From contig NC_085139.1 in NCBI RefSeq assembly GCF_024139115.2, positions 13,177,533-13,241,532 on the forward strand: a stretch of DNA of 64,000 nt, in the 5' to 3' direction. Each line of letters begins with the position of its first letter. The stretch's first letter is position 1. Shown here one piece after another: positions 34,710 through 45,563 of the stretch. The position numbers and the translations under genes are program-made. The notes beneath the pieces were generated by a model. It was not told the DNA's origin and made no database searches. It saw only the letters and a list, made by a program, of their open reading frames with translations. Source of the DNA: Armigeres subalbatus (lineage: Eukaryota > Arthropoda > Insecta > Diptera > Culicidae).

Positions 34710-34993
34710 ACATCACATGTATCGCACTGCACCATTTGGTCGTCGTCCGGTTTATCGCACAACTTACAACTACCTCGAGCCACCGGTGTGGTCTCACACG
34801 CCGCGTTGGGGGGATTTAACGAATTGGGGGTCGAGCTCGCGAAAATAGCGCCTTTTGGGTCATTACTTAGGGGTTGTCTAGACGGGTCTTTAGGGGGTTC
34901 TTTATTGCCTGACTTTGAATTGGAAGGAGATGTTTGCCGCTTACCTGAGGTACATTTGGCTCTGCTGTTAGCATCCATACCTGGTTCCGACAT
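34520..34993 (-). CDS. BEL/Pao gag N-terminus with a PHD finger
   Basis: From ATG 34993 the 157-residue ORF has a disordered Ser/Pro/Lys-rich head and then a C4HC3 pattern: Cys76, Cys79, Cys90, Cys93, His98, Cys101, Cys115, Cys118, with Trp113 two residues before the seventh ligand (DNA 34640-34768). This is the spacing of a PHD finger, a zinc module that in other proteins reads histone H3 tails. A Lys/Arg/Thr-rich tail follows. The frame then shifts into the gag ORF 33423-34709. A histone-targeting role is inference. Confidence 0.8.
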   Translation of the reverse strand: MSEPGMDANSRAKCTSGKRQTSPSNSKSGNKEPPKDPSRQPLSNDPKGAIFASSTPNSLNPPNAACETTPVARGSCKLCDKPDDDQMVQCDTCDVWHHFVCVGVSEDIQGCSWICLECATAKATKATKSRRKTSTQKLAVTLRKRTTRATATKVRRK

Positions 34994-35022
34994 AGCCTGC
35001 CGCGGTAAACGAAATTTTAATA

Positions 35023-35655
35023 TGTTGGTCGTACCAACTGGAGGGTCGTCTTCCGAAATAATGAACCGTCACGATGATTCAAGGTTGGTTAAAATTTCCT
35101 TTAATTTTACAATAGTTAGCGTTTATAATGTGGGTGTAATATATTCGCTTACGTTTAGTGCCTCCAACTATTGTTACTACCGCAACTGTTGAATTATTTA
35201 GGATAAGTTTTCACTAGTTCATTTACACGTTAGAATTTGATCTCTTACCATTTAGGCTTTTAGAAATAATACGATAATAAATTGCCACAAACTATCGGCT
35301 AATGTATGGTATATGATGATCTAAATTAGATAAGAAGATAAACGTTTAGGTATCTAAAGCAATGCAAATTCAGAGTATAATTACACCTTGATATTTAAGC
35401 ACTATAAATGTAATAGTAAATAGTAAATAGTAAATTCAACAGTTTAACTTTTCAGCCTTTACAAATTATTTACTTTTAAATCATTTGTCTACACATGAGT
35501 TCACGTTTCATGAATCAGCATTTTTCCTTCTGCCTCTTCTGTCATCTCTGATACAGACGTCGTGTGTCATATCTATCGATCTGCATGTCAAATGTAACGA
35601 TATCGATAAGAGCATTGGATTGCGATGGTAGGTGCGTACGTCCGAGGACGTCACA
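35023..35655 (-). repeat. 5' LTR of the BEL/Pao element
   Basis: 633 bp, nearly identical to 28287-28920. A clear tRNA primer-binding site starting TGG was not seen directly after it. Confidence 0.92.
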
Positions 35656-35667
35656 CCCATTGCGCTA

Positions 35668-35938
35668 AAGTACACCCAAAAAAATCTGCACGTTGTTTCC
35701 ACCTGAAAAAGTACGTAGATTTTTTCCACCTGAAATTCACGTAACTTTTACCTGATTTTTCGATAGAATTCTCATTCTACGTGAAAGTCAGGTAAGTTCT
35801 ACCTGAGTTTTGGATAGAATTCACCGGACACGTAAGTTTCACCTGAATTTTCTGAAGCATTTTCAGCTACGTGTGCACGTAAAATGTACCTGAAAATTCA
35901 GGTGGAAACAACGTTTAGATTATTTGGAGTGTATAACT
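35668..35938. mobile_element. TIR element, about 271 bp, with ACCTGAA/ACGTAA motifs
   Basis: Ends TACACCCAAAAAAATCTGCA and, complementary, TACACTCCAAATAATCTAAA, both continuing ACGTTGTTTCCACCTGAA. Motif content resembles 22653-23808, so the two may belong to related families. Confidence 0.7.
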
Positions 35939-36107
35939 TAAAGTTTGCCGAAAAACTTTGCTAAAGAGCATTCGTTGCTGGAACGAACGTCCACGAAAAA
36001 AGTTATAACGTATCTCCCGCGATAACCCCGATGGTGTTTCGGATTATTATCCCTACATCAGGGAATATAACGCGCACGATTTGTCGAATTAAAACAAATT
36101 TATTCGC

Positions 36108-36419
36108 GACACCATTCATCCATCCATCGTTCACACCGCGAAAGTCGGACGCGGACGACTGCGGTGGGCCGGGCACGTAGCCAGAATGTCGGACAGTAAC
36201 CCGGTGAAAATGGTTCTCGACAACGATCCGACGGGCACAAGAAGGCGAGGTTCGCAGCGGGCAAGGTGGATCGATCTGGTGGAAGATGTCTTGCTGACCC
36301 TCCGTAGACTGCGTGGTTGGCGACGTGTAGCCATGGACCGAGCCGAATGGAGAAGACTCTTATATACCTCACAGGCCACTTCGGCCTTAGTCTGAATAAA
36401 TAAAAATAATAAATAATAA
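36108..36419 (+). mobile_element. 5'-truncated RTE-like retrotransposon copy
   Basis: It matches the last about 300 bp of the element at 48122-52644 (RWAGHVARMSDSNPVKM, RAEWRRLLYT, then an AAT/AAAT tail). TSD TTATTCGC is at 36100-36107 and 36420-36427. Truncation at the 5' end is typical of LINEs. Confidence 0.88.
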
Positions 36420-36427
36420 TTATTCGC

Positions 36428-37505
36428 TACACGTTAAAATTGGCATCACTAGCATATTACCATACATGGCTTACATAACAAAATACAATACAACGACAAT
36501 CAGACTAAAACACATTGATAGAGGCCACGATGCGTAATGACAGTGACCAATTTGTGGTGCTGCTTGTCTATTTCCACCTGTAAGAAAGCGTCGGACAAAT
36601 CTATTTGGCTGAATACCTGGCAGCCAGCGAGCTTGGCGAAGATGTCGTCCGGGTACGCGGGTACTGATTGGGTTATATTTATATAGCAGCGGCAACCAGG
36701 TGGCGGTAGTGAACAAACGTCAAACATAACGGATTGAAAGCGCCATCGGCGGCCGATCGACCACGTACAAAAATTAAATCCACCGTTAAAAAGATGAACA
36801 ATGTAACATGTGTAGAGTGAGACGTCTGTTTCTCTGTGGAGCAGCATTCAACCCCGTGGTTGAACGTTGCGAACGACGACAAAAGAAGCGGTCCATTCGG
36901 AGTAGTCGACAGGTGTGATGCTCAAATCTCCGATTCTTTTCGGAAGCAGTGAGCAAGTTCGGTAGCGGAAAGCGATTTGGAAAGCGAGGACGTGAACAAC
37001 AAAAACGTCCTTACAATGACACCGGTAAAAAGCTAAATTAGCCGTGCTGACTCTGCGGTGTGCTACATTTCCTTCAGGACTGTAGCTACAAAACCCACAA
37101 ATGCAACGATCGGGCATCGTGAGGGGTACTGCGATAATGCCAAGTCCCGTAAACCTGGAAGCAGTCGCAGAATGTGGAGAAGTTTCGAGCTATGTGGTGG
37201 TCGTCGATATCTGCAGCGTGCAACAGCGGCGCAGATTTGTTTCCGTTGTCATATCCGGAACGTAGATACGGTTGCAACTTGACACGGCGTCCGACATCAC
37301 CGTCATCAGCAGGGACATATGGAAGAAGCTCGGAAGTCCTGTTCTAACACGAACGAAGGTCTTGAACGAAAAGCTCGGTTTGAGCAGTAAAATCAAAGTG
37401 AAATTAGAGCTGAAAGAAAGTGTTCGACTAGTTTTCTGTCCGAAGCGTTCGGTAACGTATGCGATATACGATGCCGTCGACTTGGAGCTTGATCGACTGG
37501 AGAAA
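36428..37505. pseudogene. Scrambled Ty3/gypsy fragment with an internal inversion
   Basis: On the - strand 36500-36945 encodes RT pieces: ITPVDYSEWTASFVVV and FSQIDLSDAFLQVEID. On the + strand 37030-37505 encodes a zinc-knuckle-like stretch and the protease LDTASDITVISRDIWKKLG, ending DLELDRLEKQ. In intact gypsy elements LDRLEK is followed directly by ...SPVDYSEW, so one half has been inverted at about 36945. Confidence 0.75.
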
Positions 37506-38390
37506 CAGTTTCGAAGAATGATTGTTTGAACCATATGCAAAAAGTCGTTTATTCTGCCAGCACCGCCAAACTACGTGAACCAATAATACAGCTCAACAAG
37601 ATTTTTTCCCTAACACCAAATAATGTGTCCCTAGTAGATTTTGGTTCGCTGAATCCTAATCTGACTTCAGATTTGCTCTAAAACGTCGTGATTTTGAGAT
37701 GTACCTCAATAAATTTCGTAAAATCAATGATTTTGAGCGTTTTGGAACAGCCATCGTTAACCCTATAAAAAGAATTACTAGTCAATCAAGGTCCAAAATG
37801 GACCACACACATCTAATCTTTCGAAATGTGGTGCATTTTGCGCAAATTGAAAATAATAAGTGTGATTTATCTACAATTTTAGTAAGTGAAAGTTATTTAA
37901 AAATATGTTTTATGCAAGCCACCTTCAAAGACTTGTTAATTGTTTAATTGTTTATGTGTCTTCGATTGGATCGTATAGACTACTCTTATTCTAAGTTTCT
38001 TATTCTAGATTTGAAACAATACTTGGACACGTTAAAATCAAACAAATTACAAACATTATTAAAAGCTCTAAGGCAAGGGCTAAAGGGATTATTGTATCCG
38101 TACGTTGTTCGGTGGGTTGGGACAGCGAGTAAATCAGCGTGACGCAGGCTATGGCTAGGTATGCTCAACTGTACTTCCACGAGCAAGTCCGGACAGTCTA
38201 TGCTACTGCTGATGATGTCATTATGTGCAGATTCAGCCTACACAAGGACTGCACCCACATTTGCTGTGAGAACTTGCCCGCCAGCGCATCCCAGTTGAGT
38301 GTGGTCATCAGCCTAATCGAGTTGGCGAAGGTAACACCCAGAATCTTGACTATGTTGGCTGTTTGTAGCCACTAGGTTAGGTACCAATTT
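37506..38390. other. Non-coding stretch with a dispersed-repeat end
   Basis: 37506-37565 is the second half of the repeat described at 21400-21640. The rest shows no supported gene; short ORFs lack motifs. Confidence 0.4.
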
Positions 38391-38392
38391 CG

Positions 38393-40186
38393 TTACCTTC
38401 CAAAAATCCAACATTTACTGCACGCTGATGTCGTCGGCGTAGGCAACGAGCAGATCATCCCCACATACTTGCTCAAGCCTACACACCAGTGGTGAAGATA
38501 GAGCACGAACAAGTGCATGGACAGGGGGTCACCTTGCCGCACCGACCGAGCGATCTCGAACGATCGAGAGAGGTGCCCATTGATGAGCAGCCGAGATGTG
38601 GACCGACTGGTTATAATCGAGAGAAGAGAGATGAGTTCCTCGTTGAACCCGAGCGACCGCATGGTGGTGACGGAGATTGGCGATCCGATCTTTCAGAGCG
38701 AGAGTGTCCTGGAAGATGTTTCGCTCTGCGTTTTAACATGTCCGTTGCTCAGGACGCGGTGGGCCTGCATAATACGTTCCATCCTGTTTTTCAGGATGCG
38801 GGAGAGCAATTTATAATCGCTGTTGAGCAGCGATAGGGGCCGGTACGCTCGGGCTGTGTCACTCCCCTTCTTCTTCACTAACACAATGACACCTTCCACG
38901 AAGGCATGGGGGAGATTGCCGTTGAGTGCTTCATTCATTAGCATGTTCATGTTCACGGTGGATGACATCGAACATCCGGAGATAAAATTCTCGTTGGATC
39001 CCGTCGGCCCTGGGGAATCGCTTGGGTGCGCTCGCCCTGATATCAGACAGAATTTCTGCTGTTTGTATCTCCTCCATGCAACGAAATAGAGACTCGAGAA
39101 AAAATCAAACAGATTTGCCTCGATTTCTTGAAGCTCGACGATGATTTCATTTCTCCCGTCTGCGTGATCGTTGTTTTCTTCCGTCGCCTTTCCCCCAGCT
39201 GGAAGATCGACATTGGCTCACCGGCCACGTGCGTCATGTGGAAGAAATTACGCTGCAGTGCCAACATTTCCCATTTCAGCCGGTTGATGGTGGTGATCAT
39301 TTGTGGCTGCTGATAATAGCCGTCGTACGCTAGCCGTAGTTGCGCATAGAAATGCTAATGCGTATCGTGGAACTCCTCGTAGACGGCACAAGATTTCCAC
39401 TTGAAAAAAAATTGATTTGATTTGATTGAATTTGAGTTTCTGTGCTGACGAGTCCAATATTGTCACTTATACTGAAACTCGGGAACGTTTTCTTCGGTTA
39501 GAAGATGTAGTCGAAGAGTCCAGAAACCGCGCATGGACTCATGTCCCAATGGGGGAAGACAGAGTCTGAGCGTTAACGCTTTGTGATCCGTGAAACAGCA
39601 GACGTGCGTATAGGCCGACTGCAGTTTGTCGTCGAAGATGTCGGTTGACATAGATCCGATCGAGTCGAGATCGTGCGTTTCGATAGACATAGATAAAAGG
39701 TACAACCGGCATCTCGTGGACATAACTTCTCCCACATACAATATATCTGCAGCTGCTGTACAGCTGTTTTGAGGGACGAACTGGTGTTCGGGCTGGACGA
39801 ATCGCACGCACGCAGCACTTAACTGAAATCGCCAGCTACGATGACGTTCTCGGTGTGGTGACGCACATAATAGTGCCGAAGGGTTCGTAGACGTTGTAGA
39901 TCGTCGTGTCGTGCACTCGCAGCGCGATTAATCGGATGTCCAGATTCTTCTCCACGTGAGTGACATGGATGTGCTCCTTCACCGCAACAGCTGTGCCTCT
40001 TCTCGTGTGGTCCACGTTCGCGAAAACGATAAAGCCAGGCAAGATAAGCTGTTCGTTCTCGACTTCCTGCAGACACACGATATCGAGGTTTTGGCTGCTA
40101 ATGAAGGTTCGGAGTGCGTTAAGTTTCGTGGGGTTCGTGATCATTCCAATGTTGATTGATGCGAGGTTGTACGACGTGAGAGCCAT
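38393..40186 (-). pseudogene. L1-like non-LTR retrotransposon ORF2 remnant (endonuclease and partial RT)
   Basis: On the - strand: endonuclease start LASINIGMI, LDIVCLQEVE and RRGTAVAV (39836-40186); its end with CFTDHKALTLRL (39463-39807); a linker with LKWEMLALQRNFFHMTHV (39043-39300); RT segments GVIVLVKKKG, RPLSLLNSDYKLLSRIL (38693-38968) and RSVRQGDPLSMHLFVLYL (38393-38662). The catalytic F/YxDD segment is not visible and several frames change. L1/Tx1-type affiliation rests on the RT wording and the ORF1 zinc finger and is tentative. Confidence 0.75.
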
Positions 40187-40578
40187 TTATGGAAGGAAGT
40201 CCACATCCTGCTCGTCGTGGCATCGCTGTTTCTTGCCTGGCAGGCGTCCTCGGCTTCGGCTACTTCTCGTCGATGTGGTCGAATCGTTCGTGTCGTTGCC
40301 GGCGGCTCGGTCTTTCGATCGCAAAGCATTTGCTGGATTTTTGAATATGTCAACCAAGACCACTTAAGCGGTCTGTGGTTGTGTGCGCAACGACGACTAT
40401 GTGCTGCACGCGTTTTGAGTTTGCAACGGGTTGGGAGACACCGTTCGTGCAATGGGCGCAGTCGGCTGGCTTGTAGTTGGGTTTTATTGAGCCAGACGGT
40501 TCGGTCTGACTCGACGGCTGTGGCAGCTTGTGGAAAGCCTCCAGTTATGCTGGTGGTGGAGCGACTGAACGCTAACCG

Positions 40579-40787
40579 ACGAGTTTGGCGATTTTGGCGC
40601 TCGGGGGTTTTGCACCGTTCGACTGCTTCGGTGGTTGTCGTGGCTCAGTTTGCTTCGCCACGTTCGCATAGCTCTTCTGGACTAGCAGCTTTTTGTTCTG
40701 GACACACGATATGCCAGTATGCGCTTGCTCATTGCTGTATTTACAAGAGACGATCTGTCCCTTGTAAAAAATGTAGGCCTGTTGTCC
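40579..40787 (-). pseudogene. Duplicated piece of L1-like ORF1
   Basis: This is a near-identical direct copy (about 209 bp, with a small internal GATTTTGGC difference) of 42779-42978. On the - strand it covers the CCHC region (CKYC...C) and the Lys/Pro-rich tail of ORF1. Confidence 0.8.
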
Positions 40788-41638
40788 AGGTATCAGGTAT
40801 CAGAACGTCTGCTCAGGAGGCGATTTCTTCCCCAATTTGGGAGATTTGTGCCATCGCCTTTACTGGTCTTTCTCATCATTTACCTGACGGAAAAGGAAGT
40901 GAAAAGGGGAAAGGAAGAGGAAGTGAAGTTGGAAAGGAGATTGGAACTGGTTTCTGGAGAAGGAGAATTAAATCAGTAATACATACATACGATGCATTTT
41001 GAAAAACACAATGAAACGCGAAGCATAAAATATACTGGATAAGTCACACAATGCAAATGCATATGATATACCATTTATAGGAAACCCAATGATGTAGACT
41101 CACACGCATTACGCTAGGGACTAAAGAGAGGTGTAACAATGGACGAACGTCAAAGACGAAACACACACCCTTAGTTTTTATTTCTGCAGCTCGGCAAAAA
41201 TCCGCACAGCCGTGCGCCAGCAAAATAAAAAACTGATATTTCAGCAGAAATAACGTTTGTTAGCTGATTTTCGGCAAAATATTTGCTGATTTTCAGCAAT
41301 TTTGACAGAAATATCGGCAAAAAACATGATTGCTGGGGCACGGCTGTGCGAATCTCGGTAAAAGTTGACCATTTTGCTGAGATCCCGGTAAAAAAAATTA
41401 AGTGTGCAGAGTGCACTGTGGAAAACGCATAATGTGAATCCAAATAGGTGACAATTTGTTGAAAATCCAAGTAAATAAAACATATTCATAACCCCACCTT
41501 TATTTAGCCTCAAGTTGAGATTAAAGAAGAGTAGCCGAAGACAAACGTTAAAGACGAAACACAGAGTACACTGTGAAAAACGCATAATGCGAATCCATAT
41601 AGGTGACAAACACAAAGTACATTGTAAAAATCGCATAA

Positions 41639-41806
41639 GGGGCCGTACACATATTACGTAAGCACTTTTGGCGGGAGAGGGGGAGGTCGGTCAATATCTT
41701 ATGCTCCATATAATAAAAAATCATTAGCATGAAAAAAATCTTACATGGGGGAGGGGGGGGGTCGAAAAACCCAGAAAAAATTCTTACGTAATAAGTGTAC
41801 GACCCC
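41639..41806. mobile_element. MITE, 168 bp, inside the tandem array
   Basis: TIRs of about 24 bp (GGGGCCGTACACATATTACG and partner). The array unit is split between GCATAA and GCGAATCC. No coding sequence. Confidence 0.75.
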
Positions 41807-42068
41807 TGACGCGAATCCATATAGGTGACAGCTTGTTGAAAAATTAGGTCAAACACATTCATAACCCCACACTCAAGTTGAGATTAAACAAGAGTAGACA
41901 AAGCCGAACGTCAAAGACGATACACAGAGTACACTGTAAAAACGCATAATGCGAATCCATATAGGTGACAAATACAAAGTACATTGTAATAAAAACGCAT
42001 AATACGAATCCATATATTTGTTGAAAATTAAGTAAAACACATATTCATAACCCCACTCTTATTTAACC

Positions 42069-42260
42069 TAATATATCCGGTTAAACTACTACCGAAACGT
42101 ATCGAGACTAATGGGGTTTTCGCGGGAGATAATAAAAAAGACTTGTGTCGTGTTCGAGAGATCGATTAGAAAGAACCTGTCGGTTCGTTTATTGTTCAAC
42201 GAGAACTCAGACAGTGTTGCGCGCAGCCCAGACCTGTCAATTCACTTACACGCTAAAGTG
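42069..42260. mobile_element. Unassigned insertion in the tandem array, possibly a solo LTR piece
   Basis: About 190 bp that does not match the array unit. GGGGTTTTCGCGGGAGATAA resembles the complement of 36012-36040 beside the gypsy fragment, hinting at an LTR end. Confidence 0.4.
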
Positions 42261-42778
42261 TAAGTATCGAACTGTTTACGTTGAGATTGAACAAGAGCAG
42301 CCGGAACCGAACGTCAAAAACGAAACACAGAGTACATTGTGAAAAAGGTATAATGCGAATCCATATAGGTGGCAATTTGTTTAAAAACTAAGTAAAACAC
42401 ATATTCATAACCCCACTCTTATTCAACCTCACATTGAGATTGAACAAGAGTAGCCGAAGCCGAACGTCAAGGACGAAACACAGAGTAACCTGTGAAAAAC
42501 GCATAATGCGAATCCATTAAGGTGACAAACACAAAGTACATTGTAAAAACGCATAATGCGAATCCATATAGGTGACAGTTTGTTGAAAAACTAAAAAAAA
42601 ACACATATTCATAACTCCACGCTCACGTTGAGATTGAACAAGAGTAGCCAAAGACGAGACACACAGTACACTGTGAAAAACGCATAATGCGAATCCATTT
42701 AGGTGACAATTTGTTGAAAAGTGCAATGTTGAACAATAAATTCAAAAGTGCATCATCCTATCAGGTATCAGGTATCAG

Positions 42779-43400
42779 ACGAGTTTGGCGCTCGGGGGTT
42801 TTGCACCATTCGACTTTTTCGGTGGTTGTCGTGGCCCAGTTTGCTTCGCCACGTTCGCATAGCTCTTCTGGACTAGCAGCTTTTTGATCTGGACACACGA
42901 TATGCCAGTATGCGCTTGCTCATTGCAGTATTTACAAGAGACGATCTGTCCCTTGTAAAAAATGTAGGCCTGTTGTCCATCAATCGTTACCCACGAATCG
43001 ATGTTCCGCTGAATTAGCATCCGGGCCGACCAAATGCCGAGCGGTATTCCACCGAACTTGAACCCATCTCCCCATGTTAGCTCTCGCAGCGAAAACACTT
43101 CACCGAATGCACACTCTAGCTTTCACCTACTCAGATACTGAGTCAAATTGTATTGCCGTCTCTTTTCTTCCCACGGAAATTTTACTCAATTTCCCTCAAA
43201 AGCAGGATTACTCATAGTTTTGAGCTGCTTTTAACGGGATTTAAATTTCCGTGGGATAGAAAGAGAGAGCAATACAATTTTACTCAGTCACTGAGTAGGT
43301 GAAAGTTAGCGTGCACTTAAAAATTGAACGATCTTTTCTTCGGGGACGTTTTCTGGCAGGTCGTGCACTTTAACGTCTACACATCCATCTTCCATGGTGA
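42779..43400 (-). pseudogene. L1-like ORF1 remnant
   Basis: On the - strand, starting near 43400: VDVKVHDLPENVPEEKIVQF, then (after a MITE) FGEVFSLRELTWGDGFKFGG, SWVTIDGQQAYIFYKGQ, a CCHC-like knuckle CKYCNEQAHTGISC and a Lys/Pro-rich tail. The RRM-like start plus CCHC is the usual L1-type ORF1 layout. A MITE (43113-43312) and a SINE piece (43407-43458) interrupt it. Confidence 0.75.
43113..43312. mobile_element. MITE, 200 bp, in the ORF1 remnant
   Basis: TIRs of about 75 bp with some mismatches (CTTTCACCTACTCAG...ACTGAGT and AATTGTATTG shared). Flanked by TGCAC at 43108-43112 and 43313-43317. Confidence 0.8.
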
Positions 43401-43406
43401 TGTAAC

Positions 43407-43458
43407 GGGCCCTCCTTAGCCGTACGGTAAGACGCGCGGCTACAAAGCAAGACCATGC
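43407..43458 (+). mobile_element. Feilai-like SINE, 5' fragment
   Basis: GGGCCCTCCTTAGCCGTACG...GCAAGACCATGCTA, the A-box half of the SINE, then it stops. Confidence 0.75.
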
Positions 43459-43583
43459 TAAGACAAAAAGATCAAAAGCATGTGGATGACTACTGTCGGC
43501 AACACCGGTCTGGCGTCCAGAAACATTGGGCCTAGAGCTAAAGGGTTACGTAGTTTGTAGGAAAACTAGTATATTTTAGTTCA

Positions 43584-43995
43584 ATCAAAGGTAATTGCCT
43601 ATTTCCGGGGATTAAACCACCCGACTTGGACGTTAATTTACAATGTTATGAAAACTCATATGTGAATATGTACGTTATGTGGAAGATATTGATTTGGAAA
43701 ATGTATTGGAGGTAACCACTTTCCCTTCGATGGGACTCGAACCCATGACCCTACAGTACGCTAGACTGGTGCTTTAACCAACTAAGCTACGAAGGACCTC
43801 CGTCGGCCTTCGCAACCTAGCGGCTACTGAACGAGCTCGAGATTCCCAAATTGGACGCATAGTCAAATCACTCGCAATCCATTTATCAAGCCAATACTTC
43901 CACATATGTATTGTACACGTCCACATTAGAGGAGCGTGAGTATTTAGAATGTCTGGCGGCTATACACATTCTTCATCAGCAACGGTACTGATCAA
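43584..43995 (-). mobile_element. tRNA-headed repeat, longest copy
   Basis: On the - strand the middle carries a cloverleaf-capable segment (43729-43798): CCTTCGTAGCTTAGTTGGTT as acceptor and D arm, then GGGTTCGAGTCCCATCGAAG as T arm and acceptor. CCTTCG pairs with CGAAGG. Flanking parts on both sides recur at 21010-21330 and 56192-56484. It is a tRNA-derived SINE or a composite of one; not a functional tRNA gene. Confidence 0.75.
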
Positions 43996-44082
43996 GTGAG
44001 GTTGTGTAAGCTATTTGCCAGTCGGTCGTCAAGCTCAGACCCGACCGCATTGCGTAGGCAAGAGCACGCAACTCAAGTTCAG

Positions 44083-44226
44083 TTCAATCAAAGGTAATTG
44101 CCTATTTCCGGGGATTAAACCACCCGACTTGGACGTTAATTTACAATGTTATGAAAACTCATATGTGAATATGTACGTTATGTGGAAGATATTGATTTGG
44201 AAAATGTATTGGAGGTAACCACTTTC
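44083..44226 (-). mobile_element. tRNA-headed repeat, 3' body only
   Basis: A near-identical copy of 43584-43730 (TTCAATCAAAGGTAATTGCC ... GGAGGTAACCACTTTC), cut off exactly before the tRNA-like part. Confidence 0.8.
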
Positions 44227-44890
44227 CTGTATATTTTCTTTTAAGCGTGTGATTCTATAATCACGGAGTACAACGTTGTGTGCGACACAAGCATGAGAGA
44301 GCATTAAAGTAGAGAGAGATTGTACACCCGTAAATTATCTCACACAAAATTAATTTTGTTTCAATCAATTTTGTTATTGTAATTTTCATATTAATTTATA
44401 AATAACTTTGGACAGTAAATGAACAATGGTTTGTAAGAACGTAAATCTGTTTTTTTTTACACCCGGCCATGTCCTTGCAATTTACTCCACAAAACTCTGA
44501 ACCAAATCAGGATTTATAAGTCAAGTAGAACAAAGCTAGGAATTGAATATGAGTTCTATGGTCTTTCTCGATATCCATATGCATTTCAGGTCAGATATAA
44601 AAATGTATTTAGCAAAAAAATGTCATTTCCAACTCTTCTTGCTAGTTAGATATTTCAAACGTGTAAATGAGGTAAACACAACACACACCAACAGCGCAAG
44701 AGAGGCCAGGTGCGGTTTTTTGTATCGAATGTATCTCTGAATTGATGCTGCAAAAATGTTATCTTCGAGTTTGTTTCGTTTGCAATCTCATGCACATCAG
44801 CCTTCTCCTGTTCAGTGGGTTATGCTGTGTTTTGTTACCCATCGTCTGTATCGTTGGTGTAGGAAGCAATGCTCTAGAAACAGAAATTGA
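44227..44890. other. Non-coding stretch, nothing recognised
   Basis: AT-rich; no supported gene, tandem repeat or clear inverted repeat. Confidence 0.4.
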
Positions 44891-44895
44891 AAACA

Positions 44896-45057
44896 TTTCT
44901 CGCTTAACTTTTCAGTGACCTAAGTAACATTTTTTTCATGAATTAATTTGAATAGCGCAATCAACAGAACACTATGAAAGCTATTGATTGCGCTATTCAA
45001 ATTAATTCATGAAAAAAATGTTACTTAGGTCCTTTTGAAAAGTTAAGCGAGATTTCT
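44896..45057. mobile_element. Near-perfect foldback MITE, about 160 bp
   Basis: The arms TTTCTCGCTTAACTTTTCA and GACCTAAGTAACATTTTTTT...GAATAGCGCAATCAA repeat inverted around a short loop at about 44968-44985. Arm identity is very high. Confidence 0.85.
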
Positions 45058-45069
45058 ATGAAGGGAGAC

Positions 45070-45550
45070 CGGTGTGGAATGCACAGACTAAAAAAACTTC
45101 TATCTATTCAATAGGAATAAGAAAAATCTACATACTTTACTTAACTAGTAGATTCCTAAAAACAGTAAAACAGTAGTAAACAATAATTTAAAAAATGTGA
45201 CCTTATTACTAATTTTAGTCTATGAATCAATTTATGGGTGTATGTAGATTACCATAAAGTAATTCAAATTTAAACTTACATTTGAACTGATAAGCTGTTT
45301 AGTCGAGTTGTATCATCTTGAGTCAGTTTAATATTGTGTCAGTCTACTTATACGATGGACTTATACTAACAAATCTTCTTTTAGGTACAAAATCAAATTT
45401 TAGGTAAAAAACTCTAGACCAATTCTTAAATTTCTTCTAAAGTTAAATTAAATTAAGATTTGGCCTATTCACTTGTAGACCGAACTAATATGTATACTAA
45501 ACATATTTGCAAATGAGAGCAATAGAAACTTCAGCAACTTTATAGTTCAT
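45070..45550. other. Non-coding stretch, nothing recognised
   Basis: AT-rich; no supported feature. Confidence 0.4.
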
Positions 45551-45563
45551 AATTGTTGTTACT

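Larger units (their letters stand above)
28287..35655 (-). mobile_element. BEL/Pao LTR retrotransposon, complete outline, 7.4 kb
   Basis: LTRs of 634 bp (28287-28920) and 633 bp (35023-35655) with TG...CA ends flank gag, protease, RT, RNase H and integrase on the - strand. TSD CCCAT is at 28282-28286 and 35656-35660. A polypurine tract (AGGGGGGAG on the - strand) abuts the left LTR, which is the 3' LTR. The LTRs differ by essentially one indel, so insertion looks recent, yet the coding region changes frame about six times. The order protease-RT-RNase H-integrase and the zinc-knuckle/DUF1758 region place it in BEL/Pao. Confidence 0.95.
40788..42778. repeat. Tandem array, about 2 kb, bounded by AGGTATCAGGTATCAG
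   Basis: From about 41140 to 42725, degenerate units of roughly 150-190 bp repeat: GCATAATGCGAATCCATATA, GGTGACAATTTGTTGAAAA, CACATATTCATAACCCCAC and GTTGAGATTGAACAAGAGTA. Shorter sub-units (ACAAAGTACATTGTAAAAAC) also duplicate. The 16-bp AGGTATCAGGTATCAG occurs at 40788-40803 and 42763-42778. Two insertions interrupt the array: 41639-41806 and about 42069-42260. Confidence 0.75.

Noticed and set aside
40217..41002. 261-residue ORF on the + strand
   Set aside because: It is antisense to the L1-like endonuclease start and ORF1 zinc-finger region; no motif of its own.
43729..43798. tRNA gene on the - strand
   Set aside because: The segment is embedded in a repeat with several copies and a tRNA-unrelated body, so it is a SINE head rather than a functional tRNA gene.
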